From: Thecaphora thlaspeos
Lineage: Eukaryota > Basidiomycota > Ustilaginomycetes > Urocystidales > Glomosporiaceae
Direction of reading: 5' to 3'
Assembly: GCA_900291925.1 (NCBI GenBank)
Contig: UWYS01000005.1
Coordinates: forward strand, 558,001 to 622,000
Length of the DNA stretch: 64,000 bases
Position numbers and translations under genes: made by a program. The notes below the pieces were generated by a model. That model ran no database searches. It saw nothing but the letters and a program-made list of their open reading frames with translations, and was not told the DNA's origin. Of the stretch, positions 24,146 to 35,508 are shown in pieces. Every line of letters begins with the position of its first letter. Position 1 is the first letter of the stretch.

Positions 24146-24900
24146 CTACTTGACGTTGCGGCCGTCGACGGACGTCTTGCGAGGTCGAGCCAGGCCATCC
24201 CGGAGGTAGATTCCGCGAAGGCTCTTGAGGATGCGCTCTTCCCGCGTCTTCTTGAGAAGCTTTCCCGTCGACGCGAGCCAGCACGAGCGGCAGTAGCCTG
24301 CGATGAAAACGGATCCGCCTCGTCAGCTTGTTTCCGTCTGCGAAGATATGTACAGCTTCTCGACTCACTCTTGTTGCCCATATTGGCGAGCTCGAAAACC
24401 TTGCCACACTTGGTGCAGAGGCGAGGGCCTGTCCCAATCCTTTTGAAGGTAGGTGTGTTGTTCTTGCTTGCCGTGATGTTCGCGTCGGCCAGCTCCTCGC
24501 CGTACACGGTCGCCCTGACCGAGATAAAGATGTCGTAGTATGATCGTGCCTGCCAGTGGGCCTTGATGGCGTCTTCGAGCTTCGCAGAGGCGTTCCTTGC
24601 CGACACCTCGTCGTGGAAACGCATCTTGTAGCTGCCGTCTCTGGTGTTTGTAGCCTTGTCGCCGGCCAGCTTGAGCCCCGTGCTCTTAACGATCCAGTAG
24701 CTGAGGGTGTGACCACCCTTGTCGTACTCGACTCGCTCGACCCCCACTTTGAGGGAGGAGATAGTGCGCATGAGAGGGCGGTAGATGCTGTCTGTGGTTG
24801 TGCTGCTGCCCTGCGACGGGGAAGGGGGGTCGGAACCGAAGCCAAACATCGCACGGCGGATCTGGGCAGCTTCCCTGGTACGACGGATGGGACCAGGCAT
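24146..24900 (-). CDS. Unknown protein with a CX2C-X14-CX2C putative zinc knuckle
   Basis: Two exons, 24900-24369 and 24297-24146, give 227 residues ending at UAG. Intron donor is GTGAGT, acceptor CAG; joining restores MGNKSYCRSCW. The only recognisable feature is a pair of CXXC knuckles, LCTKCGKVFELAN and YCRSCW, in the C-terminal third, which could bind zinc. The N-terminus is basic (MPGPIRRTREAAQIRRAMF), and residues 55-160 form an alpha/beta-looking segment (YDIFISVRATVYGEE). I do not recognise the family. Beyond the stop the same frame remains coding-like for another 257 codons with one more UAG, so this may be only the first part of a longer gene. It lies between a transposon remnant and the m-AAA protease gene. 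Confidence 0.55.
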
Positions 24901-25725
24901 GATGGAGGATCCCGACCCAGCGAGCGTCCCAGCTGGGGCGCAGGCGGGGAGGCGGAGAGGCGGCGAAGAGGCGAAGAGGCGAAGAGGTGGCAAGGAGGCG
25001 AGAGACGGGGGAGGGAGGATGGGGAAACTGGTGGTGGTGAGAGGGAGTCGATAAGGGAGCGGGAACTCTCCTCGTCTTTCAACGAGCCTTCCTCTCTTGT
25101 AGCACACGCCATCGAGTCTGACGACCATGGAGGAATGCTGCCAGTTGGCAGGCGGGTGCACGATGGCAAAAGCGCCACCGCGACTCTGGCGGCGTTGATG
25201 CGAAGCAAACCACCCGGACTCGTTCGTGCCACTCGCCAAAATCGGGTGCTTGCTGCAGCAGGAAGGCTGCTCTACCCCGCATTCAAAGCCATCTAACAGA
25301 CAGTAGTAGCAGTACTGTACAGCTGCCGACGGTCTGGAGCGCGGCTCCACCGACCGCAAGTGACGGTGGACTGCCTGGTCGTCGACTAGCCGCACCTGTC
25401 CCTCGAGAGTATTGGCCAGCCGCCACCCCTCCCTCCCGCTCATCCTGTAAAATTAGCGCAGCGACGTGGCCACCGTTACGACCTATCGGATCGAGACGCC
25501 AAGCTACATGCGCAATCGGCCTCGACGACGCGCGTGCGGACAGTAGGACGGTACGGTACATTGAGTTGGGATCGTCGTGCGTTTCGATACTTCAAACGGG
25601 CGATCGACAGAGAATGATGGAAGAGTGTGGTTCTAGTACAGGGGGGTAGAGTGTGAAGGGGTACCGGGTTCGAGTGTAGATCATGTGAGAAGGGAAGCAA
25701 GAAGCAAAACGAGCGGACCACTACT
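24901..25725. other. Intergenic: upstream of unknown gene, 3' of m-AAA protease
   Basis: No gene recognised. The frame of the unknown gene remains open upstream to 25443 but looks non-coding. One TACTGTA heptamer at 25313-25319. A purine-rich tract of GGCGAAGA repeats at 24950-25030 gives a C/T-rich leader on the minus strand. Confidence 0.4.
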
Positions 25726-28293
25726 CTACGCTTTGGTCTGCTCCTGACCCTTTGCGGCCAGCTCGGGCTCGCTAAAGTCCTCAGGCGGCGGGGGCGGAGC
25801 GCTGCTCTCGCCCTTCCTCAGCAGCTTGCCCTTCTTGTCGAGGTACTGGTCAGCCTCGTCGGCTCCCTTAAAGGGGCGGACGCCGAGCATGTCGCGCATG
25901 TCCTCGCGCGTGATGACCTCCTTCTCGAGCAGCAGCTGTGCCACCTTTTCGACGTCGGCCTTGTGCTTGGTGAGCAGCTCGGTGGTGCGTCGGTGCGCCT
26001 CGCCCACCATCTTGCGCACCTCCATGTCGAGCATCTCGCCCGTCCGCTCCGAGTAGGGCTTGTGCATGCTCCCCTGCTCGGTGCGGTACGAGATCGGGCC
26101 GAGCTCCTTGTTCATGCCGTACGACGCGCAGATCTCAAACGCCATCCGCGTGATCTTGGACAGGTCGTCCTGCGCGCCCGTCGTGATGGTGGTGAAGAAG
26201 ATCTCCTCCGAGACACGTCCGCCGAGCGTCATGCACATCCGGTCGATGAGCTGCTCGGTCGAGAAGAGGTAGCGCTCCTTGGGCAGGTACTGGGCATAGC
26301 CGAGCGCGCCGACGCCGCGTGGGATGATCGAAACCTTGAGAAGCGGGTCAGCGTGCTCGAGGAGCCAGCCACAGACGGCGTGGCCGGCCTCGTGGTAGGC
26401 GACCGTCTTCTTCTCCTCGGGGCTGAGGACGCGGCTCTTCCGCTCGAGACCGGCAATGACCCTCTCGATGGCCTGGTCGAAGTGGTGCTCCTCGATCGCG
26501 TCGGCGCCGCCTCGCGCCGCGATCAGCGCGGCCTCGTTGCAGACGTTGGCGACGTCAGCACCGCTGAAGCCGGGTGTTAGCGTCGAGAGCTTCTCGGCCA
26601 GCAGATCGAGGTGGGTCGACGGGTGGAGCGTCAGCGGCTTGAGGTGGACCTTGAAAATGTCCTTGCGGCCAGAGATGTCGGGTCGGTCGATGGCAATGTG
26701 CCGGTCGAAACGGCCGGGACGCATCAGCGCAGGGTCGAGGACGTCCGGTCGGTTGGTGCCCGCTAGGACAACGACGTGTTCCTCAGTGCCGAAGCCGTCC
26801 ATCTGAACGAGGAGCTCGTTGAGCGTGCTCTCGCGCTCGTCGTTGCCACCAAAGTTGCCGCCCTTGCCTCGGGCCTTGCCGATGGCGTCGATCTCATCGA
26901 CAAAGATGATGCAAGGGGCGTGCTTCTTGGCGTTCGCGAACATGTCTCGCACTCGAGACGGACCGACACCCACAAACATCTCGACGAACTCGGAACCAGA
27001 GACGCTGAGGAACGGCACGCCGGCCTCGCCCGCCGTAGCCTTGGCCAGTAGCGTCTTTCCGGTACCGGGGGGTCCGCTGAGGATGGCACCGCGCGGAATC
27101 TTGGCGCCGAGCTTCTCGTACTTCTCCGGCTTCTTGAGGAAGTTGACAAATTCCATGATCTCCTCCTTGGCCTCGTCCATGCCGGCGACATTGCTGAATT
27201 TGGTCTTAACGTCAGTCTCCTGGTTGAACATCTTGGCGCGCGACTTGCCGATGCCAAAGATGCCTCCGGCTCCACCACCGCCTCCGCCGCCCATGCCGCC
27301 GCCTGCCGCCCTTCGCGACATCCAGAAGAGCAGACCGGCGATCAACAGCGTAGGCGCAAAGTGCAGCAGCGTTGAGGCGGTTGAGATCTCCTCGTGGTAA
27401 GCGACGGGGATACGCTCGCTACCAGGGATGCCAAGCTCGCGCTGGGCGTCGTCGAGCTTGCGCTCGAAGGCCTCGACAGAGCCAACGCTGAACCAGTATT
27501 GGCTCTGGCCGCTGGCAGTCACGGCGCTGCCGCCCTCGCGGCCCGATGACGGGTACATGGAGCCCGTCGCATTGGAGTGAAGGAAGACCTTGACCTTATT
27601 CCGGTTCACTACGACGAGGCGGTCGACGAGGCCCTTGTCAAGGAAGGCGGTGCGGAACTCCTGCCATGTGATTTCGCGCGTTGGCGACTCGGGCGAGGTG
27701 AGGCGGTAGACGAGATAGGTCGAAACGAGTGTCGCGAGGATTGTGTTGGCGTTGATGCGGATCTCGGTGTACTGTCCCTGTGGGCCGCCTGCGCCCCCCT
27801 TGGCGCCACTGCTCTTCTTCTTCTTGTCGGCGTCTTCGGCGCCTTCCTCCCCAGCCGCCTCGCCCTCCTTCTTGCTGGACGCCGACTTCTGCTTGTCGCT
27901 ATCGAAGAACTCCTTGAGGCTCTCGGGGACGGCATCCTCTTGCGTCTTACCCTTCTTGGCGTTGTCAAGGCCCTTTTCGATATCCTCCTGTAGCTTTGCC
28001 TTTATCGAGTCCTTCTCCTCACCCTTCTTCTTTGAATCGTCCTTCTTTGGATTCTTGTAATCCTCCGAAGGGGTGGCGTAGAACCTCACGCCGCCTCTCG
28101 CTGAAGGCGAAGAGGCGAGCGCTGTCTGGAGGGCTGAGCATGATACCTGCTGGGACGTAAGCGGCCGTGACAGCTGCGAGAGATATCGTGACGAGGCTGC
28201 CTGGGGAATGCAGTGGCGGGAGGTGGAGGCGACATAGAATGCCGGCAGTGTGCCGAGGCGTGAGCCGGATCGAGCTGCGAACGAACGCAGCAT
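25726..28293 (-). CDS. Mitochondrial m-AAA (FtsH-type) protease subunit
   Basis: A single exon of 855 residues. It is an ATP-dependent zinc protease of the inner mitochondrial membrane facing the matrix, the Yta10/Afg3-Yta12 (AFG3L2) family, which degrades misfolded membrane proteins and matures substrates such as bL32m. The N-terminus is Arg/Ser-rich without acids ([14 protein letters not shown]), fitting a mitochondrial presequence. Then come a Lys-rich linker, a first membrane segment near [19 protein letters not shown], the FtsH intermembrane domain, a second membrane segment ([17 protein letters not shown]), a Gly-rich stretch, Walker A GPPGTGKT (about residue 406), Walker [13 protein letters not shown], and the zinc site HEAGH (about 633). 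The ATG at 28293 is used because the presequence starts there. Which of the two paralogues it is cannot be settled by eye. Ends in TAG. Confidence 0.93.
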   Translation of the reverse strand: MLRSFAARSGSRLGTLPAFYVASTSRHCIPQAASSRYLSQLSRPLTSQQVSCSALQTALASSPSARGGVRFYATPSEDYKNPKKDDSKKKGEEKDSIKAKLQEDIEKGLDNAKKGKTQEDAVPESLKEFFDSDKQKSASSKKEGEAAGEEGAEDADKKKKSSGAKGGAGGPQGQYTEIRINANTILATLVSTYLVYRLTSPESPTREITWQEFRTAFLDKGLVDRLVVVNRNKVKVFLHSNATGSMYPSSGREGGSAVTASGQSQYWFSVGSVEAFERKLDDAQRELGIPGSERIPVAYHEEISTASTLLHFAPTLLIAGLLFWMSRRAAGGGMGGGGGGGAGGIFGIGKSRAKMFNQETDVKTKFSNVAGMDEAKEEIMEFVNFLKKPEKYEKLGAKIPRGAILSGPPGTGKTLLAKATAGEAGVPFLSVSGSEFVEMFVGVGPSRVRDMFANAKKHAPCIIFVDEIDAIGKARGKGGNFGGNDERESTLNELLVQMDGFGTEEHVVVLAGTNRPDVLDPALMRPGRFDRHIAIDRPDISGRKDIFKVHLKPLTLHPSTHLDLLAEKLSTLTPGFSGADVANVCNEAALIAARGGADAIEEHHFDQAIERVIAGLERKSRVLSPEEKKTVAYHEAGHAVCGWLLEHADPLLKVSIIPRGVGALGYAQYLPKERYLFSTEQLIDRMCMTLGGRVSEEIFFTTITTGAQDDLSKITRMAFEICASYGMNKELGPISYRTEQGSMHKPYSERTGEMLDMEVRKMVGEAHRRTTELLTKHKADVEKVAQLLLEKEVITREDMRDMLGVRPFKGADEADQYLDKKGKLLRKGESSAPPPPPEDFSEPELAAKGQEQTKA

Positions 28294-28910
28294 GACCTCG
28301 AAGGAGAAAGCGAGCTCTACGGCTGGTATGAAGGGAATGATGCGGAAGAGGCTTAGCCGGTGGTCGACGGCGTTGCCTGAAGAGTCCGTCTCCGGACAAT
28401 ATGGACCTAACGGTGTTGCTTCCCCCTTAGCGGTGCAGCAGCGATTGGATGTCGATCGAGCCGCTGGTATAATATGCGAAAGAGTGTCGAAAGAGAGACG
28501 GGAGGCGAACGGTGGCAATGGAGCTGGTGATGATGGTAGTGATGGTGGTGGAGGCGTCTGAACAGGGTGGCTGAACCAGGCGAAGAGCGGCTGCTGACGA
28601 GGCTTGGCCGCCGCCGCTGCTGCTGCGCGCCCGTAAAATGCTCCAAGGAGCCCTTAGCTCAGCCCGCCCTCGCCAGATCACTCTCTGACTCCACACCGCC
28701 CGATCGCAAACAGCTCGCCCGATGGCGACATTTCCCCGCCAACGACGCCATACCGCCGACGGCGGCGGGAACCCTTTGGTAACTTAAGGTCGTCGTCGCC
28801 AAGCGATGGTAGGCGACTATGCAAAGCGACGCCGCAGGAAGCTACGTCACAGCTTGACTTTCGAGCCTCTCTTGGAAGACCGCAGTGCACCTGCCAGACC
28901 TCGATGGCTT
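28294..28910. promoter_or_regulatory. Upstream region of the m-AAA protease gene
   Basis: Non-coding, with CAC/CAT-rich runs on the minus strand (28520-28560) likely to be promoter or leader. No other gene seen. Confidence 0.35.
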
Positions 28911-28914
28911 GGGA

Positions 28915-30195
28915 TGGATCGGGCTAAGTGGGCAAGGCATGCTCGAACCCAATTTCAAAGATATCAGATCGGGCTAAGCCACGGACGCCGACGCATGCTT
29001 GCTCCCGACTAGGCGCGTGTTTACGCGAGAAATCGGGCCATGGACACAGGAGACGCGTGTCTGTCCCCAATTGGACACCTTTGAATGGGCCGTTGGGCCT
29101 CAGGCGACGTGTGATACCCCCGATTAAGCCCGTATTCCCCCGATTAGGCCCGTAATCATGCCTGAGATCGGACCATGGAGCCAGGCAACGCGTTTCTGTC
29201 CCGGATTGGACGCGTCTGATCGGACCACTGGGCCACGAGAGACGCGTGCTTTCACCGATCACGCGCGCGTTAATGCGTGAGATCGGGCTTGGGATTAACG
29301 CAGGCGACGTGTGTTGAGTGAATACCCGCGCGATACGCGTCGCCTAGCCGGACGCGAATTGATGTGGAGGTGGGCCGGATATTTACCCGCGCGAGACGCG
29401 CCGGCACCATACGCGCCCGGATGGGGAGGTTGACCGCTTGTTTATACGTGCGAGATGCGTCGGACCCGCCCCGCGTTGCCCCAACAATCGGGAGCCGCTA
29501 GTACCACATCGGCGTACTGCCCCAAGAAGGCCGGAGCCGGAAATACAGAAACGTATTGCCCCTTCAATCGGGGACAAAAAGGATCGGCTCGTGAAAAAGC
29601 TGGAGCCGGGTCGACAACGCGTCCCGCCCGAGTAAATACGCGACAGTCCACATCCAGGCGCGTCCGCCCGGCCGTTTTACGCGTCTCGCCCGAGTGAACA
29701 CATGGTCCGTTGCCCAGCCGCCTAACCGAGTAAACACGCGACCTGGCGCGTCGACCCTGGCGCTGCCGTTCAGCGCGTCTCGCCCGAGTTATCACGCGAC
29801 CAGACAGATATAAAAAGCCGCAGGAATTGGGGCAAGATCAGATCGGCACGCTGCCCCTTAAAGCCGGAGCCTTGAATTTCAAAATCGGGAACGGCACTGC
29901 GTTGCCCTACCAAGCCGGAGCCGCGTATACAAAAGTGGTGCGTATCGGAAATATCATTTGTAATCGGGAGCCACTTTTCGTTGGCCTAGCGATCGGCGGC
30001 CGCAAGTTAAAAATCGGGGGCCGCATAAGCCCCGATGAAACGCGCTAAACGCGTCTGATTGAGCCACTGGGCAACGAGTGACGCGTCCATATCCCCGATC
30101 GAAGCCCGTGGTTGGGCCAAAACAAGCGACGCGTACTTCATCCCGATTGAATGCGTGATATCAGCCTGACCGCAAGCAGCGCGTGATTAGACTCG
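28915..30195. repeat. CpG-rich block of degenerate tandem repeats
   Basis: About 1.3 kb with no usable frame, built from diverged copies of several short units. One family reads GATCGGACCA..TGGGCCA..GACGCGT and recurs near 29029, 29165, 29215 and 30053. A second reads GCGTCTCGCCCGAGTAAACA and recurs near 29617, 29681, 29729 and 29776. A third reads TGCCCC..AAGCCGGAGCC, near 29470, 29518, 29850 and 29908. The palindrome ACGCGT occurs about ten times. Base composition and word use differ from the flanks. It resembles a decayed minisatellite or satellite patch. I do not recognise it as a known transposon, telomere or rDNA repeat. Confidence 0.7.
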
Positions 30196-30786
30196 AATAA
30201 AATTGCATCGGGTCGGGCTATGTTTCGCAGAAGCGGTTCCGAGGTTGCTCTCTTCGAATTTAATTTGCTCGCACGAGTAGCGAGCGGGGCAGCATCCGCG
30301 GCCGGTACTGTCCGGGTTTGGGCGGCGGAAGAGGCGGCCAACGGATACGCCCGACGAAGTGGATTCGGCTTGCGGCACGGGTCGAGCTTCGAGATGGCTC
30401 GGCGCTGATTGGACGTCGAGGCCCCGGGCGGCCGTGACGTCTTTTCGCGCACGCTTTTGCCCGGCCACTCCTGCACGCTGCCTTGCCTCCAGCCATTGCC
30501 CTACCGCCCTCTTAGCCTGACGCAGAGACCAGCAGGGCAGACCTCAATTGCAGTTCGTACATAGCAACCCTTCGCCCCTTTCAGAACCCGAACTCTCTTG
30601 TTCATCGTCTGTGGGTGGCATCTGGAGTATGTGTCGTGCCATCGATATCTAACAAGGCGGGTGGGTGAAGAGGTGGCTCGTCCTGGGAGGGGCTGAGCCG
30701 GAAGGACCGGTCTGCCTGGCTGGGCGGCCAGGTCGCCGCCATCGCGATCGGGAGGGAGTCTCTTTACATCAACTTTAAATTCACTA
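30196..30786. other. Spacer between repeat block and fold-back element
   Basis: No gene or RNA recognised. Ends in TTCACTA, the TA of which flanks the fold-back element. Confidence 0.4.
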
Positions 30787-31035
30787 CAGTCGTGTGCAGA
30801 TGAATTGAGACGCAAGGAAAAAAGAAAGGCTGAGAGAGACCCTAGGAGTAGTGATCTTGGCGATCACTCAAGGTCACTACCTCCACTTACCTTGGGCGCC
30901 TTGCTCGACTACCGTACCCCTTACCGGTGCCAAGGTAAGTGGAGGTAGTGATCTTGGCAATCACTCAAGATCACTCCTAGGGTCTCTCTCAGCCTTTCTT
31001 TTTTCCTCGCGTCTCAATTCATCTGCACACGACTG
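30787..31035. mobile_element. 249-bp fold-back element (MITE-like)
   Basis: The two halves are inverted copies of each other: arms 30787-30899 and about 30925-31035 pair over roughly 110 bases, leaving a loop of about 25-30 bases. The arms begin CAGTCGTGTGCAGATGAATTG and are nearly identical, with few mismatches. TA lies on both sides (30785-30786 and 31036-31037), as for Tc1/mariner-type miniature elements. There is no frame inside. The arms contain further small inverted motifs (GATCTTGGCGATC). Its ends do not match those of the transposon at 22.2 kb, so it belongs to another family. Confidence 0.82.
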
Positions 31036-31582
31036 TAGGGTGTTTGGATATTGTATTCGAGACAGGGCGGCGTGCTTTCGCTCTGGCCCTTCGCGGGTGC
31101 GGCGTGAAAAAGGGTCAGTGACTAAACGGCTGGGCGGGGGTCCAGCCAAAGGCTAGGTTCTAGTCCTGTGCTGAGTGGACGCGCCGCGCCAGCAGCGCCC
31201 AAGCCAGGCGAGGCTTTGGCGACCAACCAAAAAGCGTGTGTTCGTCGTTCGGTCAGCTTTGGCGTCGCCGTGGCAGCAGAGCAGAGGGAGCGCAGTGAGG
31301 CGCTAGCTGCCTCGCCATCGCTCCTCTTCGATCGGAACCCCGGATAGCTCCAGCCGCCAGTCCGTACGACCGAGGGAGCGCGCTATACCCCCCTCCTGCC
31401 TAAAGAACCGATATCACCCTCGTCCCGCTCCTTCCTCCTTCCCTCCGCTCTTCCACAACCATCTCTGTTCTTTTGCGCTTTTGCAAACCTTCCTCCCTCC
31501 TCCTTCACCCTTCGTCCTGTATTCTCGCTTCCTTTCCTACCTAGCGGTAGAGAAAAGAGAATAGCCCACCCTATACACCATC
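31036..31582 (+). promoter_or_regulatory. Aconitase promoter and leader
   Basis: Runs from the fold-back element to the aconitase ATG. The last 200 bases are C/T-rich (many CTTCCT and CCCTCC blocks), typical of strong fungal promoters. No gene seen. Confidence 0.4.
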
Positions 31583-34338
31583 ATGCTTTCTCTCCGTGCC
31601 CTGCGATCTTCGTCGCTTCGCTCGGCCACAAAGGCCCCCCTCGCGCGCGGCTATGCCACCGTCGCCGAGGAGGCCGCCGAGATCAAGGCCTCCCTCTTTG
31701 ACAAGAAGGTCGACATGAGTCCCCTCGAAAAGGGCAAGGGCCACTACGTCAACTACAAGCGTATTGACGACAACCTCAAGATTGTCCGAGGCAGGTGAGA
31801 TTCCAGCGTCGATCCCGTTGGCGTAGTAGTAGCGAAGGAGAAGAGGAAGGGAGAGATGGCCCGGAGAATGCGAGAGAGAAAGAAAGCATGGGAAGGGCGT
31901 GGCAGAAGCCGTGCAGCTGATTTGCCAGGCTGTCCACAGGTAGACGGAGGCAGACACATAGACGGAGGCGCAGTGCGAGCTGCTCAATCAAGAGAGCGTT
32001 TGGAAGGACAAGGGGATGGCCTTTCGGCGTCGGGCGATTTAAGGCGGAGCTGGATCCCTCTGGCGCTTCTGTGTAGCTGCCTGGATGACAAGCTGACCGT
32101 GTCTCTTTTCCCGCCCCCTCATCGCCATAACCTTATCCTCTCGATCGCAGGCTTAACCACCCGCTCACTCTCGCTGAGAAGATCGTCTACGGACATCTCG
32201 ACCAGCCCGAGTCGCAGGAGATCAGCCGTGGCAACTCGTACCTCAAGCTTCGACCCGACCGAGTCGCCTGCCAGGATGCTACCGCTCAGATGGCCCTCCT
32301 CCAGTTCATGTCGGCCGGTCTTCCCACTGTCGCCGTCCCCTCGACTGTCCACTGCGACCACCTGATCGAGGCCCAGGTCGGAGGCGCCAAGGATCTCGCC
32401 CGCGCTATCGACATTAACAAGGAGGTCTACGACTTCCTCGCCACCTGCACGGCCAAGTACGGCCTTGGCTTCTGGAAGCCTGGCTCCGGAATCATCCACC
32501 AGATCATCCTCGAGAACTACGCCTTCCCCGGTGGCATGATGATCGGCACCGACTCGCACACCCCCAACGCTGGCGGTCTCGGAATGATCGCCTGCGGTGT
32601 CGGAGGAGCCGACGCCGTTGACGTCATGGCCAACATCCCTTGGGAGCTTAAGTGCCCCAAGGTCATCGGAATCGAGCTCAAGGGCAAGATGAGCGGCTGG
32701 ACGACGCCCAAGGACATCATCCTCAAGGTAGCCGGCGAGCTGACCGTCAAGGGTGGTACGGGCGCCATCATCGAGTACAAGGGACCCGGTGTCGAGTCGC
32801 TCTCTTGCACGGGCATGGCCACCATCTGCAACATGGGTGCCGAGATTGGCGCCACCACCTCGGTCTTCCCCTACAACGAGCGCATGGGCGACTACCTGCG
32901 CGCTACCAAGCGTGCCGACATCGCTGAGCTCGCCAAGGGCTTCCAGAAGAACCTGCTCCCCGACCAGGGCGCCGAGTACGATTCGCACATCGAGATCAAC
33001 CTCAACGAGCTTCAGCCTCACATCAACGGCCCCTTCACCCCCGATCTGGCCACCCCCATCTCCAAGTTTGCTGAGGCCGTCAAGCAGAACAACTGGCCCG
33101 AGGAGCTCAAGGTCTCGCTGATCGGATCGTGCACCAACTCGTCGTACGAGGACATGAGCCGCTCCGCCTCGATCGCCGAGGAGGCGCTCGCCCACGGCCT
33201 CAAGACCAAGGCCAAGTTCACCATCACCCCCGGCTCTGAGCAGATCCGCGCCACGATCCAGCGCGACGGCATCATCGACACGCTCGAGAGCGCCGGGGGC
33301 ATGGTCCTCGCCAACGCCTGCGGACCCTGCATTGGCCAGTGGGACCGCACCGACGTCCCCAAGGGCGAGAAGAACTCGATTATCACCTCGTACAACCGAA
33401 ACTTCACCGGCCGTAACGACGCCAACCCGGCCACCCACGCCTTTGTCGCCTCGCCCGACCTCGTCACGGCCATGGCCTTCGCCGGCAGCCTGACTTTCAA
33501 CCCTCTCACCGACTCGCTCAAGGGTGCTGACGGCAAGGAGTTCAAGTTCTCGGACCCTAGCGGCAAGGAGCTGCCCCCCAAGGGCTACGACGCCGGCGAG
33601 AACACCTTCCAGGCTCCCCCGGAGGACCGCGCCTCGATTGAGGTCGCCGTTGACCCCAAGTCGGACCGTCTGCAGAAGCTCGAGCCCTTCAAGGCCTGGA
33701 ATGGCAAGAACCCCACTGACTGCCCCGTCCTGATCAAGGTCAAGGGCAAGTGCACCACTGACCACATCTCGGCCGGCGGACCTTGGCTCAAGTACCGAGG
33801 CCACCTGCAGAACATCTCGAACAACTGCCTGATCGGCGCCATCAACGAGGTCAACGGCAAGGCGAACGAGGTGCAGAACGTCTTTTCGGGCGAGTGGGGT
33901 CCAGTGCCCGCCACGGCCATCTCGTACCGCGACTCGGGCAAGCCTTGGGTCGTCATCGGCGATGAGAACTACGGCGAGGGATCGTCGCGAGAGCACGCTG
34001 CGTTGGAGCCGCGCTTCCTCGGTGGCTGCGCCGTGATTGTGCGCAGCTTTGCCCGCATCCACAACACCAACCTCAAGAAGCAGGGTCTGCTTGCGCTCGA
34101 GTTCCAGAACCCGGCCGACTACGACAAGGTCAAGGGCGACGACCTGGTGGACCTGCTCGGCGTCACTGAGTTCGCCCCCGGCAGCATCGTCACGCTTGTT
34201 GCCAAGCACAAGGACGGTAGCAAGGACGAGATCCCGCTGGTGCACTCGTACAACGAGAACCAGATTGGCTGGTTCAAGGCTGGATCGGCGCTCAACCTGA
34301 TGGCGGCCGAGGCCAAGGCGCGCGCTGGCCAAGCGTAA
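31583..34338 (+). CDS. ACO1: Mitochondrial aconitase
   Basis: Two exons, 31583-31794 and 32151-34338, give 799 residues, close to the usual 780-800. It interconverts citrate and isocitrate in the TCA cycle, and the yeast enzyme also binds mtDNA. Residues 1-25 ([20 protein letters not shown]) form a mitochondrial presequence. The [4Fe-4S] ligands are in GSCTNSS (Cys about 398) and ACGPCIG (Cys about 461 and 464). Other active-site blocks are [24 protein letters not shown] and KCTTDHIS. The 356-base intron splits an Arg codon; joining gives [16 protein letters not shown] in frame. Codon use is highly biased, indicating strong expression. Ends in TAA. Confidence 0.96.
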
Positions 34339-35508
34339 GCGCTTCTTGGCTTGATCCTCTCCTCTCTCGCTCTTTCCCCCCATCTTCTGTTCACGCCCCC
34401 TGTACACCACATCGCACCGCGCCTCTGAGTCTGACCGGGATCGCTGTAGATATGACCCGGCCTGACGAGCATCTGACGAAAAGCCCAGCATTGATATCCA
34501 CTTGAAGAGGCTCAGGGAGCCGTATGTGTGTGAGCGTGTGCGGCCGTGCTGAGAGCGGCTACCTGTATGCTGCGGTGCCGCGCTGGGAGCTGAATGTAAG
34601 CTGTGCTGCGGTACTGATACTGAGAGCTGGATGTATGCGGGTCGCGGGTCCTGTCTCTTGTATGTAGCGTAGGGCGGCGGGCGAACAAGAGCAGGCAGCG
34701 GTGGTGCTCGTGCGTGGCCCGAAATCAGCAAAAATGCGGCGAGGCCCACCCGATGTGGGTAGGGTGGACGGCTCCGAGGGCAGCCGCACCGTCGCTGTCG
34801 GCGCTTTTGCTTGGGATACTCTGTCGTGACTAAGACGACGGTGTACTGTACGCGCCTTTCCTCTCGCTCAGTGCAGCCGGCGCAGCATGCCGCTTCTGCC
34901 GGCATGATGCCTTTCCCCCCTGGCGCTCGTCGACCAAAGGCGCGGACGTAATACCTCGAAGGAGGCGCACCATCATCATACATCATGACAATCCTCGACA
35001 TCAACGTCATCGTCCAAGAGGGCGACCATGGCGAGGGCTGTGAAGGAAGAGTAGGTTGGCTGCATGGTGGCCAGGTGCACTGCGCTCTCTGCGGGGCATT
35101 GGTGCAGTCGCAGCGGGTGTAGAAAGCCACGTACAGAGTTGGGTGACGGCGGGCAAGGTAAAGGCGTGGGAGACGAGAGGTTGTCGGCATCGCGCCGTCA
35201 CGCACAGTAAAGCGCGCGGAGGTTGGGCGCTTTCCCGCCCTTTGGGGGGCATCGAGGAGCGGCGGGAGGGAAGCGAGGCTAGGCATCGCTGCTCTCCCAC
35301 GTCGTCAAAGGGCGCGCTCCCCCCCTTCAGCCACAAGGTCTAAGGTCTCGACGGCAACCGCCGCCTCCTCGAGCCCTTAAAGCTCGGCCTCCCCCCGCTC
35401 CCCGCTCTTCCCGGCGACCCTCCTTGTCCCCTCTCCCTCTCCCCCTCCATCGCCGTCACCTTCCCCATCTCCCCTTCTATCACTCCATCACTCCAGCACC
35501 CCCCCCAA
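34339..35508. other. Spacer between aconitase and the dehydratase-like locus
   Basis: No gene recognised. The N-terminal exon(s) expected for a dihydroxy-acid dehydratase were searched for here and not found. One TACTGTA at 34844-34850. From 35340 the sequence is strongly pyrimidine-rich, like a leader. Confidence 0.5.

Noticed and set aside
32119..35286. A 1055-codon minus-strand frame opposite aconitase
   Set aside because: It mirrors the biased codons of aconitase (GC-rich third positions leave few stops on the opposite strand) and shows no domain; aconitase itself is certain.
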